Shown in pieces: positions 8,340 to 17,247 of a DNA stretch of 64,000 bases. The notes below the pieces were generated by a model. It saw only the letters and a program-made list of their open reading frames with translations, was not told where the DNA came from and made no database searches. Source of the DNA: JADLGL01 sp963823045 (GTDB taxonomy: Bacteria; Pseudomonadota; Alphaproteobacteria; Rhizobiales; Kaistiaceae); assembly GCA_963823045.1 (NCBI GenBank), contig CAWGKA010000007.1, positions 62,001 to 126,000 on the forward strand, written 5' to 3'. The translations under genes were made by a program, and so were the position numbers. The first letter of the stretch is position 1; each line of letters opens with the position of its first letter.

Positions 8340-8912
8340 CTAGGCCGGGCCGGGATAGCAGATCGCCGTCCCCTCGGTCATACCCGCCGCGCGGGCGAGG
8401 TCGATCGTGTCGCCGGGGGCAAGGCCGATCTCGTCGGAAACGCCGCCGTTGATCTCCAGAACGTAGCGCACCGGGCCATCGCTGGGCACGGACGCGTCGG
8501 ACAAAGGCGTCGTGTTCTTGGCGATGTTGAGAACCCCGCCATCGGCGCGGATGAAGACCATGTCGAGCGGGATCAGCGTGTTGTGCATCCAGAACGCCAC
8601 CGGCCGTTCCACGCCGAAATCGAACACCATGCCGTGGTCGGCGGCCATCTCGGTGCGGAACATCAGACCGCAGGCCTGTTGTGCGCGGTCGACGGCCCAT
8701 TCGACGGTGAAGAGATGATCACCGCTTTCGGTGTGGATGGTGATGCATTCCGCATCGGCCGGGCAGGCCGTATCGGTGGTCTTCGTCTCGGCGGCCAACG
8801 CCACGGCGAGCATGCCGCCAATGCCGGCGATACCGGCAAGGATGATGAGAATGGCGAGTAAGCGCGATGCGGACGACGCGCCGGTCTGCTGCCGAGAGTT
8901 GGATGCTGCCAT
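8340..8912 (-). CDS. DUF192-family exported protein
   Basis: A 190-residue protein with an N-terminal membrane helix (about residues 18-41) and then a DUF192 domain. Conserved segments visible are GLMFRTEMAADHGMVFDF, FWMHNTLIPLDMVFI and YVLEINGG. The family is widespread in alphaproteobacteria, is exported or membrane-anchored, and has no established biochemical role. It lies in the same direction as the double cold-shock gene, 12 bases downstream of that gene's stop, so the two may be co-transcribed. In Rhizobiales the same csp-DUF192 pairing is frequent, to my knowledge. Confidence 0.85.
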   Translation of the reverse strand: MAASNSRQQTGASSASRLLAILIILAGIAGIGGMLAVALAAETKTTDTACPADAECITIHTESGDHLFTVEWAVDRAQQACGLMFRTEMAADHGMVFDFGVERPVAFWMHNTLIPLDMVFIRADGGVLNIAKNTTPLSDASVPSDGPVRYVLEINGGVSDEIGLAPGDTIDLARAAGMTEGTAICYPGPA

Positions 8913-8924
8913 GGAGGGCTCGAA

Positions 8925-9503
8925 CTAGTGCGAGGACGGGGCTCCGCCACCGTCCACGGGACGTATCTCTGCGGCCATCAGACCCTTCGGTCCGTCGCCG
9001 AAGCGGACCAATACCGTCTGCCCGGGACGCAGTTCGGTCAAGCCGAAACGACGAAGCGTCTCCATGTGGATGAAGATGTCTTCAGTGCCCTCGCCGCGCG
9101 TGACGAAACCGTAGCCGCGCACGCGATTGAACCATTTGACGACGACGCGCTCGAAGCCGCCCGACGCAACGACTTCCGTGTGGGTTCGCGCCGGTCCCAT
9201 CTGTGATGGATGGACGGCCGTCGACTCGTCCATGCTGAGCACACGGACAGCCTGCAGGCCCTTCGGGCGATCGGAAACCTCGCAGTGAATCTGCGCGCCT
9301 TCATAGGCCGTCTGAAAGCCGTCGCGGCGCAGACACGAGACGTGAATCAAGATGTCCGGCATGCCATTGTCAGGAACGATGAAGCCGTAACCCTTTGCTA
9401 CATCGAACCATTTGATGACACCGGATATCTCGATCAGTTCGGCAGGTGCCTCATCTGCGAACTCTTCAAGACGAGGCCCCTCTTGCGAGAGCTTGGCCCC
9501 CAT
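8925..9503 (-). CDS. Cold-shock protein with two cold-shock domains
   Basis: A 192-residue protein holding two CspA-type OB-fold domains. The first starts at about residue 30, with the RNP1-like KWFDVAKGYGFIVPD and RNP2-like DILIHVSCL. The second, at about residue 118, has KWFNRVRGYGFVTRG and DIFIHMETL. Both keep the aromatic nucleic-acid-binding residues. Tandem-CSD proteins of this layout are typical of alphaproteobacteria and act as RNA chaperones, for instance in stationary phase. The ATG at 9503 has a G-rich ribosome site about six bases upstream, better than a GTG at 9521. The downstream neighbour is the DUF192 gene. Confidence 0.9.
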   Translation of the reverse strand: MGAKLSQEGPRLEEFADEAPAELIEISGVIKWFDVAKGYGFIVPDNGMPDILIHVSCLRRDGFQTAYEGAQIHCEVSDRPKGLQAVRVLSMDESTAVHPSQMGPARTHTEVVASGGFERVVVKWFNRVRGYGFVTRGEGTEDIFIHMETLRRFGLTELRPGQTVLVRFGDGPKGLMAAEIRPVDGGGAPSSH

Positions 9504-9733
9504 ACGCGCCCCCGTTTGCACCGCAAGTTGTCTTGATTCGAGTCAATCGCAGTCGCCCGAATCGAATTTCAGAATAGCACCCGCCTGAATGCTGGCGAGT
9601 CAAAACCGAGGTCGACTAACGTCGCGATGATTGTTGCTTTGGATTCAAAACTCTGGCCTGTGGGTGTTGGTGCCGCTTGGTTTAGCCCCGCCGCGCGGCG
9701 CCGCTTTCATCGTTGCGCAAATGGGACACCGGG

Positions 9734-10153
9734 ATGAAATATCTGCACGCGATGGTGCGCATCAGCGACGTCGACGCTTCGCTCCATTTCTATTGCGACC
9801 TGCTCGGCCTTCGCGAAATCCGCCGGCGCGAGAACGAGGCGGGCCGCTACACGCTGATTTTCCTCGCTGCTCCCGGCGACGACGAAGCGCAGATCGAGCT
9901 GACCTACAATTGGGATCCGGAGGTCTACACCGGCGGGCGCAATTTCGGTCACCTCGCCTATGCGGTCGACGACATCTATGCGCTCTGCAGCAAGCTGATG
10001 GACGGCGGCGTCACCATCAACCGACCGCCGCGCGACGGACGCATGGCGTTCGTCCGTTCACCGGACGGCATCTCGATCGAGCTCCTGCAAGCCGGCGGAT
10101 CGCTGCCGCCACAGGAGCCCTGGCAGTCGATGCCCAACAGCGGCAGCTGGTAG
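9734..10153 (+). CDS. gloA: VOC-family lyase, glyoxalase I-like
   Basis: A 139-residue vicinal-oxygen-chelate protein. MKYLHAMVRISDVDASLHFY opens the first beta-alpha-beta-beta-beta module with its metal-binding His. Glu-rich strands with QIELTYNW and NFGHLAYAVDD supply further expected metal ligands, and the end SIELLQ carries the last Glu. These features fit lactoylglutathione lyase, which isomerises the methylglyoxal-glutathione hemithioacetal. The ATG at 9734 gives the family N-terminus. The gene stands alone between the divergent cold-shock gene and tRNA-Glu. Another VOC activity cannot be excluded. Confidence 0.85.
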   Translation: MKYLHAMVRISDVDASLHFYCDLLGLREIRRRENEAGRYTLIFLAAPGDDEAQIELTYNWDPEVYTGGRNFGHLAYAVDDIYALCSKLMDGGVTINRPPRDGRMAFVRSPDGISIELLQAGGSLPPQEPWQSMPNSGSW

Positions 10154-10166
10154 CATCGCGAGGCGC

Positions 10167-10195
10167 TTGGCACTGCCGCGGCGCCTCTCTATAAG
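10167..10195 (+). promoter_or_regulatory. Putative sigma-70 promoter of tRNA-Glu
   Basis: TTGGCA (10167-10172) and TATAAG (10190-10195) are exactly 17 bases apart and end ten bases before the tRNA 5' end. Both position and spacing are what a tRNA promoter should show. Confidence 0.65.
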
Positions 10196-10205
10196 CGGCT
10201 CTGCT

Positions 10206-10281
10206 GCGCCCTTCGTCTAGCGGTCCAGGACGCCGCCCTTTCACGGCGGAAACACGGGTTCGATTCCCGTAGGGCGTACCA
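10206..10281 (+). tRNA. tRNA-Glu (anticodon TTC)
   Basis: A 76-nt tRNA including encoded CCA (10279-10281). The acceptor GCGCCCT pairs with AGGGCGT with a terminal G-T pair. The anticodon stem CCGCC/GGCGG encloses CTTTCAC (anticodon TTC), and the T arm is CGGG-TTCGATT-CCCG. Confidence 0.95.
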
Positions 10282-10325
10282 GCACTTCAGCCTTCGTATG
10301 ATCGAAAACCGGTCGGGGCGGATAT

Positions 10326-11510
10326 TCAAAGCCGCTCGGCCACGATGCGTGCGATTTCGGTATCTTCGAGGACGATCGGGTTGGTCTTCATGCTGGAGCC
10401 GCGCGAGGCCGCGACTGTCCGATCCGTGTCCGCTTCTGTCATGCCGAAGGCCGAGAGGCGCGGCAGGTCCAGTTTCGTCGTGTAGTCGTCGAGGATGGCG
10501 AGCAGCGCCGAGCGCGCGGCCGCATCGTCAAGCGAGGCATCGCCGGCAAGGGTTCGCCCCGCGTCGGCATATTTGCCAAGGGCGACGTCATCCGGGGCGC
10601 GCTTCGCGAGTGCATCGAGATTGACCCGGGTGGCGACGGCGACGAGCGTGCCGCAGACGACGCCATGTGGGATCGGGAAGAACGCGCCCAGCGGCGAAGC
10701 TAGCCCATGCACCGAGCCGAGGCCGACTTGCGCCAGGGTGATGCCGGAAAGAAGCGCGGCATAGGCCATCTGCGCCCGGCCTTCTCCATCGGCGTCGTTG
10801 CCCTCGTACCAGCGCAACAGGCCCTTCCGCACCGCTTCGAGGCCCGACAAGGCCAGTGCGTCGGTGAAAGGGTTGGCCTTGGTCGAGACGTAGGATTCGA
10901 GCAGCTGCGTCAGCGCATCCATGCCGTTGGCGGCAATCACGGAAGGCGGACAGCTGGCGAGGAGATCGGGATCGACGAGCGCGTATTGCGCGACGAGCTT
11001 GTCGTCACGGAAGGACTTCTTGAAGCCGCCCTCCCCGCGTACGCTGAGGACGGCGTTCTTGGTGGCTTCGCTGCCCGTGCCGGCGGTGGTCGGCACGGCG
11101 ATGAAAGGCACGGACGGGCCTTTGTAGGGCAACTCCGGTCCGACGCCTTCGAGATGATCCATCACCGAATTGCCGGGCCGAAGGAGGCCGGCGATGGCCT
11201 TGGCCGCATCGAGGGCGCTGCCGCCGCCAATGGCGATGACGACATCAATGTTCGCGTCGCGGAACTGGCGCACCGCGTCATCGACAAGTTGCGGTGAAGG
11301 CTCGTCTTCGACGGTGAAATCAAGCCACTCGATGCCGCCTTGGCGCAGTCCTTCCGTCAGCGCCGCCCAATGCTCGGAATATCTGAAGGAGCGCGCGCCA
11401 GTGACGAGCAGCGCGCGGCGGCCATATTGCGCCGCGAGCGCCGGAAGACGGGAGCGCGTGCCGGCGCCGAAGACGATGCGCGGCAGACGCGCGATATCGA
11501 AAGAATGCAT
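10326..11510 (-). CDS. Iron-containing alcohol dehydrogenase
   Basis: A 394-residue group III (iron-type) dehydrogenase. The NAD-binding GGGSALDAAKAIA loop and the preceding LLVTGARSF segment are clear. The metal site is represented by the D..A.LLES region and by SVHGLASPLGAFFPIPHG, which provides two His ligands. Close relatives include maleylacetate reductases and various 1,3-propanediol- or butanol-type dehydrogenases; the substrate cannot be assigned. The ATG at 11510 yields the family start MHSFDIARLPRIVFG. An ABM-fold gene (11522-11815) ends just upstream on the same strand, and the pair may be one operon, suggesting a catabolic or aldehyde-handling role. Confidence 0.85.
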   Translation of the reverse strand: MHSFDIARLPRIVFGAGTRSRLPALAAQYGRRALLVTGARSFRYSEHWAALTEGLRQGGIEWLDFTVEDEPSPQLVDDAVRQFRDANIDVVIAIGGGSALDAAKAIAGLLRPGNSVMDHLEGVGPELPYKGPSVPFIAVPTTAGTGSEATKNAVLSVRGEGGFKKSFRDDKLVAQYALVDPDLLASCPPSVIAANGMDALTQLLESYVSTKANPFTDALALSGLEAVRKGLLRWYEGNDADGEGRAQMAYAALLSGITLAQVGLGSVHGLASPLGAFFPIPHGVVCGTLVAVATRVNLDALAKRAPDDVALGKYADAGRTLAGDASLDDAAARSALLAILDDYTTKLDLPRLSAFGMTEADTDRTVAASRGSSMKTNPIVLEDTEIARIVAERL

Positions 11511-11521
11511 GCGACGCGGTT

Positions 11522-11815
11522 CTATTTCGGCATCAGGCCGGTGAAGCCGATCCCCTTGCGCGGCTCGGCCATGAAGTCGGCGACCGTATCGCGCCATTCG
11601 CGATAATGCGCGGTCTCCTTGTGCGCGGCAGCGTCCTCGGCCGTTGCATAGGCTTCGTAGAGGACGAAGGCCGTCGGGTCGTCGTTCGATTGCAGCACGT
11701 CGAAACGGCGATTGCCAGGCTCCTTGATCGACGCCTCGTGGTTCTTCTTTGTCGCCGCCACGAAGGCGGCGACATGCTGCGGCTTCACATGGACGTGGAC
11801 GAGCGTGACGTGCAT
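11522..11815 (-). CDS. ABM-domain protein, putative quinol monooxygenase
   Basis: A 97-residue ferredoxin-like protein of the antibiotic biosynthesis monooxygenase (ABM/YgiN) type. It starts MHVTLVHVHVKPQHVAAF, has FVLYEAYATAEDAAAH in the middle, and ends with a HYREWRDTVADFMAEPR helix. Members are cofactor-free dimeric monooxygenases or aldehyde/quinol-handling proteins. It lies 12 bases upstream of the iron-type dehydrogenase on the same strand and is probably co-transcribed with it. The ATG at 11815 was chosen because residues before it are unconserved. Confidence 0.8.
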   Translation of the reverse strand: MHVTLVHVHVKPQHVAAFVAATKKNHEASIKEPGNRRFDVLQSNDDPTAFVLYEAYATAEDAAAHKETAHYREWRDTVADFMAEPRKGIGFTGLMPK

Positions 11816-11823
11816 CGGGCTCC

Positions 11824-14568
11824 CTAGTGCGCTTCGAGCACCGTCACCGGCCATTGCTGTTCAAGCAGGGGCTGCAGCACCGACGCATCACCGGCGACAA
11901 CGATCTGCAGGTTCGGCGGTATGAAGCGCGCCGCTGCGTCGAGCGCCGTTTGCGGCGTCACCGCAGCAATCAACGCCGGGTACTGCGCGATGTCGTCGAG
12001 CGACAGCCCACGGATCCAGTAGGACGAGATCGTGTTGACGAAGTCCTGATAGGTCTCGAGGCTGAGCGCGAAGCGGCCGATCATGCCGTCACGCACGGCG
12101 GTGAGTTCGTCGGTGCCGATCGCTTCGGTGCGCAGACTCTCGACCTGGTCGAGGATGGTCTGGATCGCATCGTCGATCGTGCTCACCTGAAGGCTGGCGA
12201 CGACCTGGAACGTGCCGATATCGACCGGCAGCGTCAGCCGCGAGCGGACGCCGTAGGAATAGCCGCGCTCCTCGCGGAGGATGCGGTTGAGCCGGGATGA
12301 CAGCCCCTGCCCCAGCACCGCATTGGCGACGGACAGCGCGTAGCGGTCGGGGTCATTGCCATGCGCGGCGAGATTGCCGACGAGGACGACCGCCTGCTGT
12401 GCGCCCGGCACGTCGACCAGCAGCACCGGCTGCGGCGTGTCCGCCTCGGCAACCGCCGGATAGGTGACCTGCGGCGCCGGTTCGGTACCCGGCCAATCGG
12501 AGAAATTCGCCTCGGCGAGCGCAAGCGCGTCCTCGGCGCTGATCCTGCCGGCGATGACGAGAAGCGCGTTGTCCGGACGGCTGACGCGCTGATAATAGGC
12601 AACGATCTCGTCGCGCGTGATGGCGCCGACGTCATCCAGCGTGGTGATGGCGCCGTAGGGGTGACCCGAATAGATGGCCGGATAGAAGGCGCGCGTCACC
12701 TGCGTGCCCGGATCACCGAGGCCCGATTGCAGGCCGCCCTGCAGCTGTCCGAGTTGCACGGCGAGTTCGTCCTCCGAGAACACCGGATTGAACGCCATGT
12801 CGGCAAGCAGGCCGAACGACTGTTCGCGATCCTCGATCATCGAGAAGATGCCGAAACCGATGAGATCGTCGCCGGAATAGGCACCTGTGACGCCGCCGCG
12901 GGACTCGATGGCGTTGGCGATCTGTTGCGCCGTCTTCGACGTCGTACCGCGCGTCAGCAGCGTTGCGGCGATGTCGGCAACGGCTGGAGGCATCCCCTCC
13001 GATACAAGGCTCTGGCCGCCCCGGAAGACGAGGTCGAGCGACAGCACCGGAAGCTCCGGCATCTCGATAACGACGACCTGGAGGCCGTTGGCCAGGGTCA
13101 CTTCCGTGATCGGCGGGAAGCCGAGCGTCGTCACCGGCAGCGGATCGGGCGGATCGGCGTAAGGCAGCGCGTAGTCGACATGGAACTCGTCATCGGCCGG
13201 CGCGCCGGTCGCGCCGACATAGGGCACCGGCTCGACGAAGGGCTGCGGGTCGCCGACATTGACGCGATAGATGTGGCGCGCGCCCTCCCCGAGATAGGTC
13301 GCGGCGACGCGCTGAACGTCTTCGACGGTGACGGCGGCTAGGCGATCGAGCTCGGAGATCGCGGCACCTGGATCGCCATATAGGCCATTGCCCTGCTGGA
13401 CGATCTCGGCGACGCCGAGGGCGGTCTCCATGCTGGCAAGCTGCGAGCTGCGGATCAGCGCGACGGCCTTGTCGATCTCTTCCTGCGTCACGCCATCGGC
13501 GACGATGCTGTCGAGCTCTGCCTGGAATTGCTGCTCAAGCTCGTCGCGGCTCACTTGACCCGGCAACAAGATGACGCCGAAGAGGCTCGGGCCGGCGTTG
13601 GTTTCGACGAAGGCCGACGCGACCAGCGCGGCGCCGGTATCGACGAAATCGCGCGACAGGCGGCTTGAATCGCCGGTGCCGAGGATCGCGGCGAGAACTT
13701 CGAGAGCCGGCGAATCCGGATCGGTCGGCGGCGGCAGCTCATAGCCGATCAGCGTTGCCGGGATGCGGATGAGGCTGTCGTCGATCTCGGTGACCTGTTC
13801 AGTGGTCTGAACATGCTTCTGCCATTCGGGCAGCTGCGGCGGTTCGGCGCCGGCCGGGATCTCGGCGAAATATTTGTCGACGAGGTCGCGCGCGGTGGCG
13901 GGATCGAAGTCGCCAGCGATCACCAGCGTCGCATTGTTGGGCACGTAGTAGGTGGCGTGGAAGCCGGCGATCTCGTCGACCGTCGCCGCGTTGAGATCGT
14001 CGACGCCACCGATCGGCGCACGGCGATAGGGCTCGTAGCTGTAGGTCTGCGTGTAGAAATCGCGAAGTGCGAGGCCATAAGCCGCGCCGCCATAGTTCTG
14101 CTGATATTCTTGGATGACGACGGCGCGCTGATTGTCGAGATTGGTCTGCGTCACGGCGAGCGAAGCCATACGGTCCGCTTCAAGCCAGAGACCGAGGGGC
14201 AGCTGATGCGCTGGCAGCGTCTCGTGGAAAGCGGTCTGGTCGAGCGCTGTATAGGCGTTGTAGCTGCCACCGGCATCATCGACGAGGCGCAGCAGGGCCT
14301 CTTTGGAGAGGTTCGCGGTGCCTTGGAACATCATGTGTTCGAAGAGATGGGCAAAGCCGCTGCGGCCGGCCGGATCGTTGGCGCCACCAACGTGATACCA
14401 GATGTCGACCGCGACGACGGGCGCGGAGTGATCCTCGACGAGGATGACCTGCAAGCCATTGTCGAGCGTGTAGGTGTCGTAGTTGAGAGTGATGCTCGGC
14501 TGCGCCGCGGCGCCGCTGGCCGCAAATGCCAAAACGAGCCAGGCGACGAGCGCCGTTAGCTTCCGCAT
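11824..14568 (-). CDS. M16-family zinc peptidase, two-unit form
   Basis: A 914-residue exported protein with a signal peptide ending AAAQ at residue 23. It is built of two consecutive M16 units. The first holds the inverted zinc motif HLFEH (H74, E77, H78), with a downstream Glu in VVIQEYQQ as the likely third ligand. The second unit (from about residue 480) has no HxxEH and is probably the non-catalytic half that closes the substrate chamber, as in pitrilysin-like proteins. It is expected in the periplasm, degrading peptides. A GGGAGG lies ahead of two adjacent ATGs (14571 and 14568); spacing favours 14568. Confidence 0.9.
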   Translation of the reverse strand: MRKLTALVAWLVLAFAASGAAAQPSITLNYDTYTLDNGLQVILVEDHSAPVVAVDIWYHVGGANDPAGRSGFAHLFEHMMFQGTANLSKEALLRLVDDAGGSYNAYTALDQTAFHETLPAHQLPLGLWLEADRMASLAVTQTNLDNQRAVVIQEYQQNYGGAAYGLALRDFYTQTYSYEPYRRAPIGGVDDLNAATVDEIAGFHATYYVPNNATLVIAGDFDPATARDLVDKYFAEIPAGAEPPQLPEWQKHVQTTEQVTEIDDSLIRIPATLIGYELPPPTDPDSPALEVLAAILGTGDSSRLSRDFVDTGAALVASAFVETNAGPSLFGVILLPGQVSRDELEQQFQAELDSIVADGVTQEEIDKAVALIRSSQLASMETALGVAEIVQQGNGLYGDPGAAISELDRLAAVTVEDVQRVAATYLGEGARHIYRVNVGDPQPFVEPVPYVGATGAPADDEFHVDYALPYADPPDPLPVTTLGFPPITEVTLANGLQVVVIEMPELPVLSLDLVFRGGQSLVSEGMPPAVADIAATLLTRGTTSKTAQQIANAIESRGGVTGAYSGDDLIGFGIFSMIEDREQSFGLLADMAFNPVFSEDELAVQLGQLQGGLQSGLGDPGTQVTRAFYPAIYSGHPYGAITTLDDVGAITRDEIVAYYQRVSRPDNALLVIAGRISAEDALALAEANFSDWPGTEPAPQVTYPAVAEADTPQPVLLVDVPGAQQAVVLVGNLAAHGNDPDRYALSVANAVLGQGLSSRLNRILREERGYSYGVRSRLTLPVDIGTFQVVASLQVSTIDDAIQTILDQVESLRTEAIGTDELTAVRDGMIGRFALSLETYQDFVNTISSYWIRGLSLDDIAQYPALIAAVTPQTALDAAARFIPPNLQIVVAGDASVLQPLLEQQWPVTVLEAH

Positions 14569-14713
14569 CATTGCCTCCCTCACCCGCCTGCCGGCTAGAG
14601 TCTTCCTCTCGACGCATTTCCGCCGATGCCGACATTATAGGTCGAGCCGCGCTCCGCGACCACAAACCGACGGTCGCTGCCATTAACGCAAACGAATGGT
14701 GACGAAGCGCCGC

Positions 14714-16162
14714 TTATTCGGCAACGCGGACGTGGACTACGGCGACGTCGTCGGCGTAGAGCCGCTGCCAATGCGAATCCTGATCGAGGAAGGCGACCGC
14801 GGGCGTCTGCGGCGACAGCAGTGTCGACTGAATACCGTATTCGTCGAGGAGCCGCACGAAATCGGCGAGGTTCTGCAGCGTGACGGCGTTGTGTTCGCGC
14901 AGGACGAAATCGGCGCCGTATAGTTCAGTTCGGCCGTCGATGAAGGGCGCCATGCCGTCGAACACCATGTAGCCGCCGAAATCATAATCGTTGAGCACGG
15001 GCTCTGCGCCGGCCTCGCGAATGACGGCAAGCGCGGCGGCTGGCGTGCGATGCGGATCGGGCACCCATTTCTGGGTCACGCCGAAGGCAACCCCGATCAG
15101 CGCTACGACCGCCAGCATGCCGGCGGCCCAAGGCAGAGCGCCGCGTCCGTCCGCCTCCCTTTCGCGAGCGACGTGCGGGACTTGTCGCGCCAGCGGCAAC
15201 GCCAGGGCGAGCGGCGCGAGGAGGCCGAGCAATTCGCCGTTGCGAATCGCCGACAGCGCCAGATGCAGCAGACCGAGAACGATGAGGATGCGAACCCACG
15301 GCAGGCGAAAGCCACGCAGCAGCGCGAGGCCGACGCCAAGCAGGAGGATGACTTCGAAGGTGGCAAGCGAACCGAAATCCTGCGGCTGCCACTCGCCGAT
15401 GATCGACAGCGCAGAGCCAAGGCCGAGGATGCGAACGGTGGTGAGGATCGGTTCGGCGCCATAGGGCGTGATGCAGGCGGCAAGGATCGCGGCGATGAGG
15501 AACGCGCCCCAGCGCAGGGTAACACCGATGCGCTCGCGCGGGACTGCGGCGACCACGGCATCGAGACCGAAGGCACCGACAAGCAGAAGGCCGAGCGTGA
15601 AGCCGCCATGGAGGTTCGCCCACAGCGTCATCAGCGGCAGCAGCCAATAGGACGGCGCGCGGCGCGTATCGGCGGCTAGCGCGACACCACCGACCCAGGC
15701 GACCATCACAGGCAGCGCCAGTACGTGCGGGCGGGCGACGATGTGGGGCGCGGCTAGAACGAAGGCGACGGCGACGAAGAGCAGTGTCGGGACGATCGCG
15801 AGGTTGCGGCGAAGGAACCAGGCGAGCAGGCCGAAAGCCGTCGCCGCGGCTGCGGCCGCAAGCAGGACGACAGCGGTCCAGCTGCCGAGGCGATAGGCAA
15901 GCGCATAGAGGAACTGCGACAGCCATTCCTGCGCGACCCAGGGCTCGCCCGCCATCGTCGAGGAGAACGGATCCGTGTGCGGTACGGCGCCGTGATCGAT
16001 GATCCAGTTGCCTACGGCGATATGCCAATAGGTGTCGGCATCATTGAGGAGCGCCGGCGCGGCAAGGAGCAAAACGGCGAAAATCGCCGTCGCCGCGAAT
16101 ACCGGCAGCAAGGCGGCCAGCGGCAGCGAATGGCCCGAGGCGGTCAGCGGCCTCACCGACAT
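14714..16162 (-). CDS. Polytopic membrane protein, possible glycosyltransferase-C-like
   Basis: A 482-residue inner-membrane protein with about ten to twelve hydrophobic helices and a soluble C-terminal tail of around 110 residues. The first periplasmic loop has NDADTYWHIAVGNWI, and the next segment reads GEPWVAQEWLSQFLYAL. An acidic Asp-x-Asp near the start of a first loop is a feature of GT-C glycosyltransferases, but the rest does not match the usual PMT/ArnT pattern clearly. Related uncharacterised proteins are common in Rhizobiales. The ATG at 16162 begins a sensible N-terminal anchor. Function unassigned. Confidence 0.65.
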   Translation of the reverse strand: MSVRPLTASGHSLPLAALLPVFAATAIFAVLLLAAPALLNDADTYWHIAVGNWIIDHGAVPHTDPFSSTMAGEPWVAQEWLSQFLYALAYRLGSWTAVVLLAAAAAATAFGLLAWFLRRNLAIVPTLLFVAVAFVLAAPHIVARPHVLALPVMVAWVGGVALAADTRRAPSYWLLPLMTLWANLHGGFTLGLLLVGAFGLDAVVAAVPRERIGVTLRWGAFLIAAILAACITPYGAEPILTTVRILGLGSALSIIGEWQPQDFGSLATFEVILLLGVGLALLRGFRLPWVRILIVLGLLHLALSAIRNGELLGLLAPLALALPLARQVPHVAREREADGRGALPWAAGMLAVVALIGVAFGVTQKWVPDPHRTPAAALAVIREAGAEPVLNDYDFGGYMVFDGMAPFIDGRTELYGADFVLREHNAVTLQNLADFVRLLDEYGIQSTLLSPQTPAVAFLDQDSHWQRLYADDVAVVHVRVAE

Positions 16163-16271
16163 TTCAAGCGCTCCGTTTCCTCGCGAGGAAGCGGAGGATT
16201 GTCTAGCGGCGGCGAGTAAGGGTGAGGTTAAGAGAGACGGCCGCCGCAGGTTGCCCCACGGCGACCGCAAG

Positions 16272-17171
16272 TCAGCTGCCTATTGTCGATCCCGGCAGCT
16301 TGCCGCTGACCGGCCTCACCGGGATCTTCAAATAGGCAACGCCGTTGGCTTCGGCCGGCGGCAATCTGCCCGCACGGATATTGGTCTGGATCGATGGCAG
16401 CAAAAGGCGCGGTGTCGATAGAGTCGCATCGCGGCCGGTGCGCATCGCGACAAACTCGTCTTCGGTCACGCCTTCATGGACGTGAACATTGTGCTCGCGC
16501 TCCTCGGCGACGGTGGTATCCCAACGATAGTCGTCGCGGCCCGGCGCCTTGTAGTCATGGCACATATGGAGCCGCGTCTCAGGCGGCAGCGCCAGAAGCT
16601 TGTGGATCGAGTTGAACAGCGCGCGCGCATCGCCTCCAGGGAAGTCGGCGCGCGCCGTGCCATAGTCCGGCATGAAGAGCGTGTCGCCGACGAAGACGTC
16701 GTCGCCGACCTTGTAGGCAACGCAGGCCGGCGTGTGGCCGGGCGTGTGCATCACCGAGATAGTCAGATCGCCGACCGCGAAGCTGTCGCCCTCGGCGAAC
16801 AGGCGATCGAAATCGCTGCCGTCGGTCTTCAGATCATCGGCGTTGAACACCGGGCGGAAGATGCGCTGCACCTCCTTGATGTGTTCGCCGATGCCGATCA
16901 GCGCGCCCGTCTTCGCCTTGACGTAGGGCGCGCCGGACAAATGGTCGGCATGCGCGTGGGTCTCGAGCGCATAGGCGACCGTGAGGTTCTTCTCCTCGAC
17001 CGCCTTCAGGATCGTTTCGACGGAATCGATCGAGACCGTCCCGGAGGCGGGATCAAAGTCGAGGACGGGATCGATGATCACGGCCGAGCCGCCATCATGG
17101 TCCCAGACCAGATAGCTCACCGTGTTGGTCGGCTCGTCGAAAAAGGCTTGTATCTTTGCTTGTTCGCTCAT
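16272..17171 (-). CDS. MBL-fold hydrolase, persulfide dioxygenase-like
   Basis: A 299-residue metallo-beta-lactamase-fold protein. The metal motif THAHADH is followed by HTPGHTP and GDTLF. The overall layout (short N-terminal strand FFDEPTNTVSYLV, then VIIDPVLDFD) is that of the ETHE1/Blh persulfide dioxygenases and glyoxalase II relatives. In BigR-controlled loci the Blh protein oxidises glutathione persulfide to sulfite. The DUF442 rhodanese-like domain of canonical Blh is absent here; a separate rhodanese gene lies at 18156. It is downstream of the three-helix membrane gene on the minus strand, 76 bases apart, and presumably driven by the same divergent promoter. Confidence 0.85.
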   Translation of the reverse strand: MSEQAKIQAFFDEPTNTVSYLVWDHDGGSAVIIDPVLDFDPASGTVSIDSVETILKAVEEKNLTVAYALETHAHADHLSGAPYVKAKTGALIGIGEHIKEVQRIFRPVFNADDLKTDGSDFDRLFAEGDSFAVGDLTISVMHTPGHTPACVAYKVGDDVFVGDTLFMPDYGTARADFPGGDARALFNSIHKLLALPPETRLHMCHDYKAPGRDDYRWDTTVAEEREHNVHVHEGVTEDEFVAMRTGRDATLSTPRLLLPSIQTNIRAGRLPPAEANGVAYLKIPVRPVSGKLPGSTIGS

Positions 17172-17247
17172 CGTCCTGTTCCCAACTTGCTGACGCTCCG
17201 TCGGTGCGCCGGGGCCCGGCCGCACCGACGAGGCGTTGGGGGTCATA

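Noticed and set aside
12361..13341. Possible gene opposite the M16 peptidase
   Set aside because: No motif; the minus strand is a well-supported two-unit peptidase over the full length.
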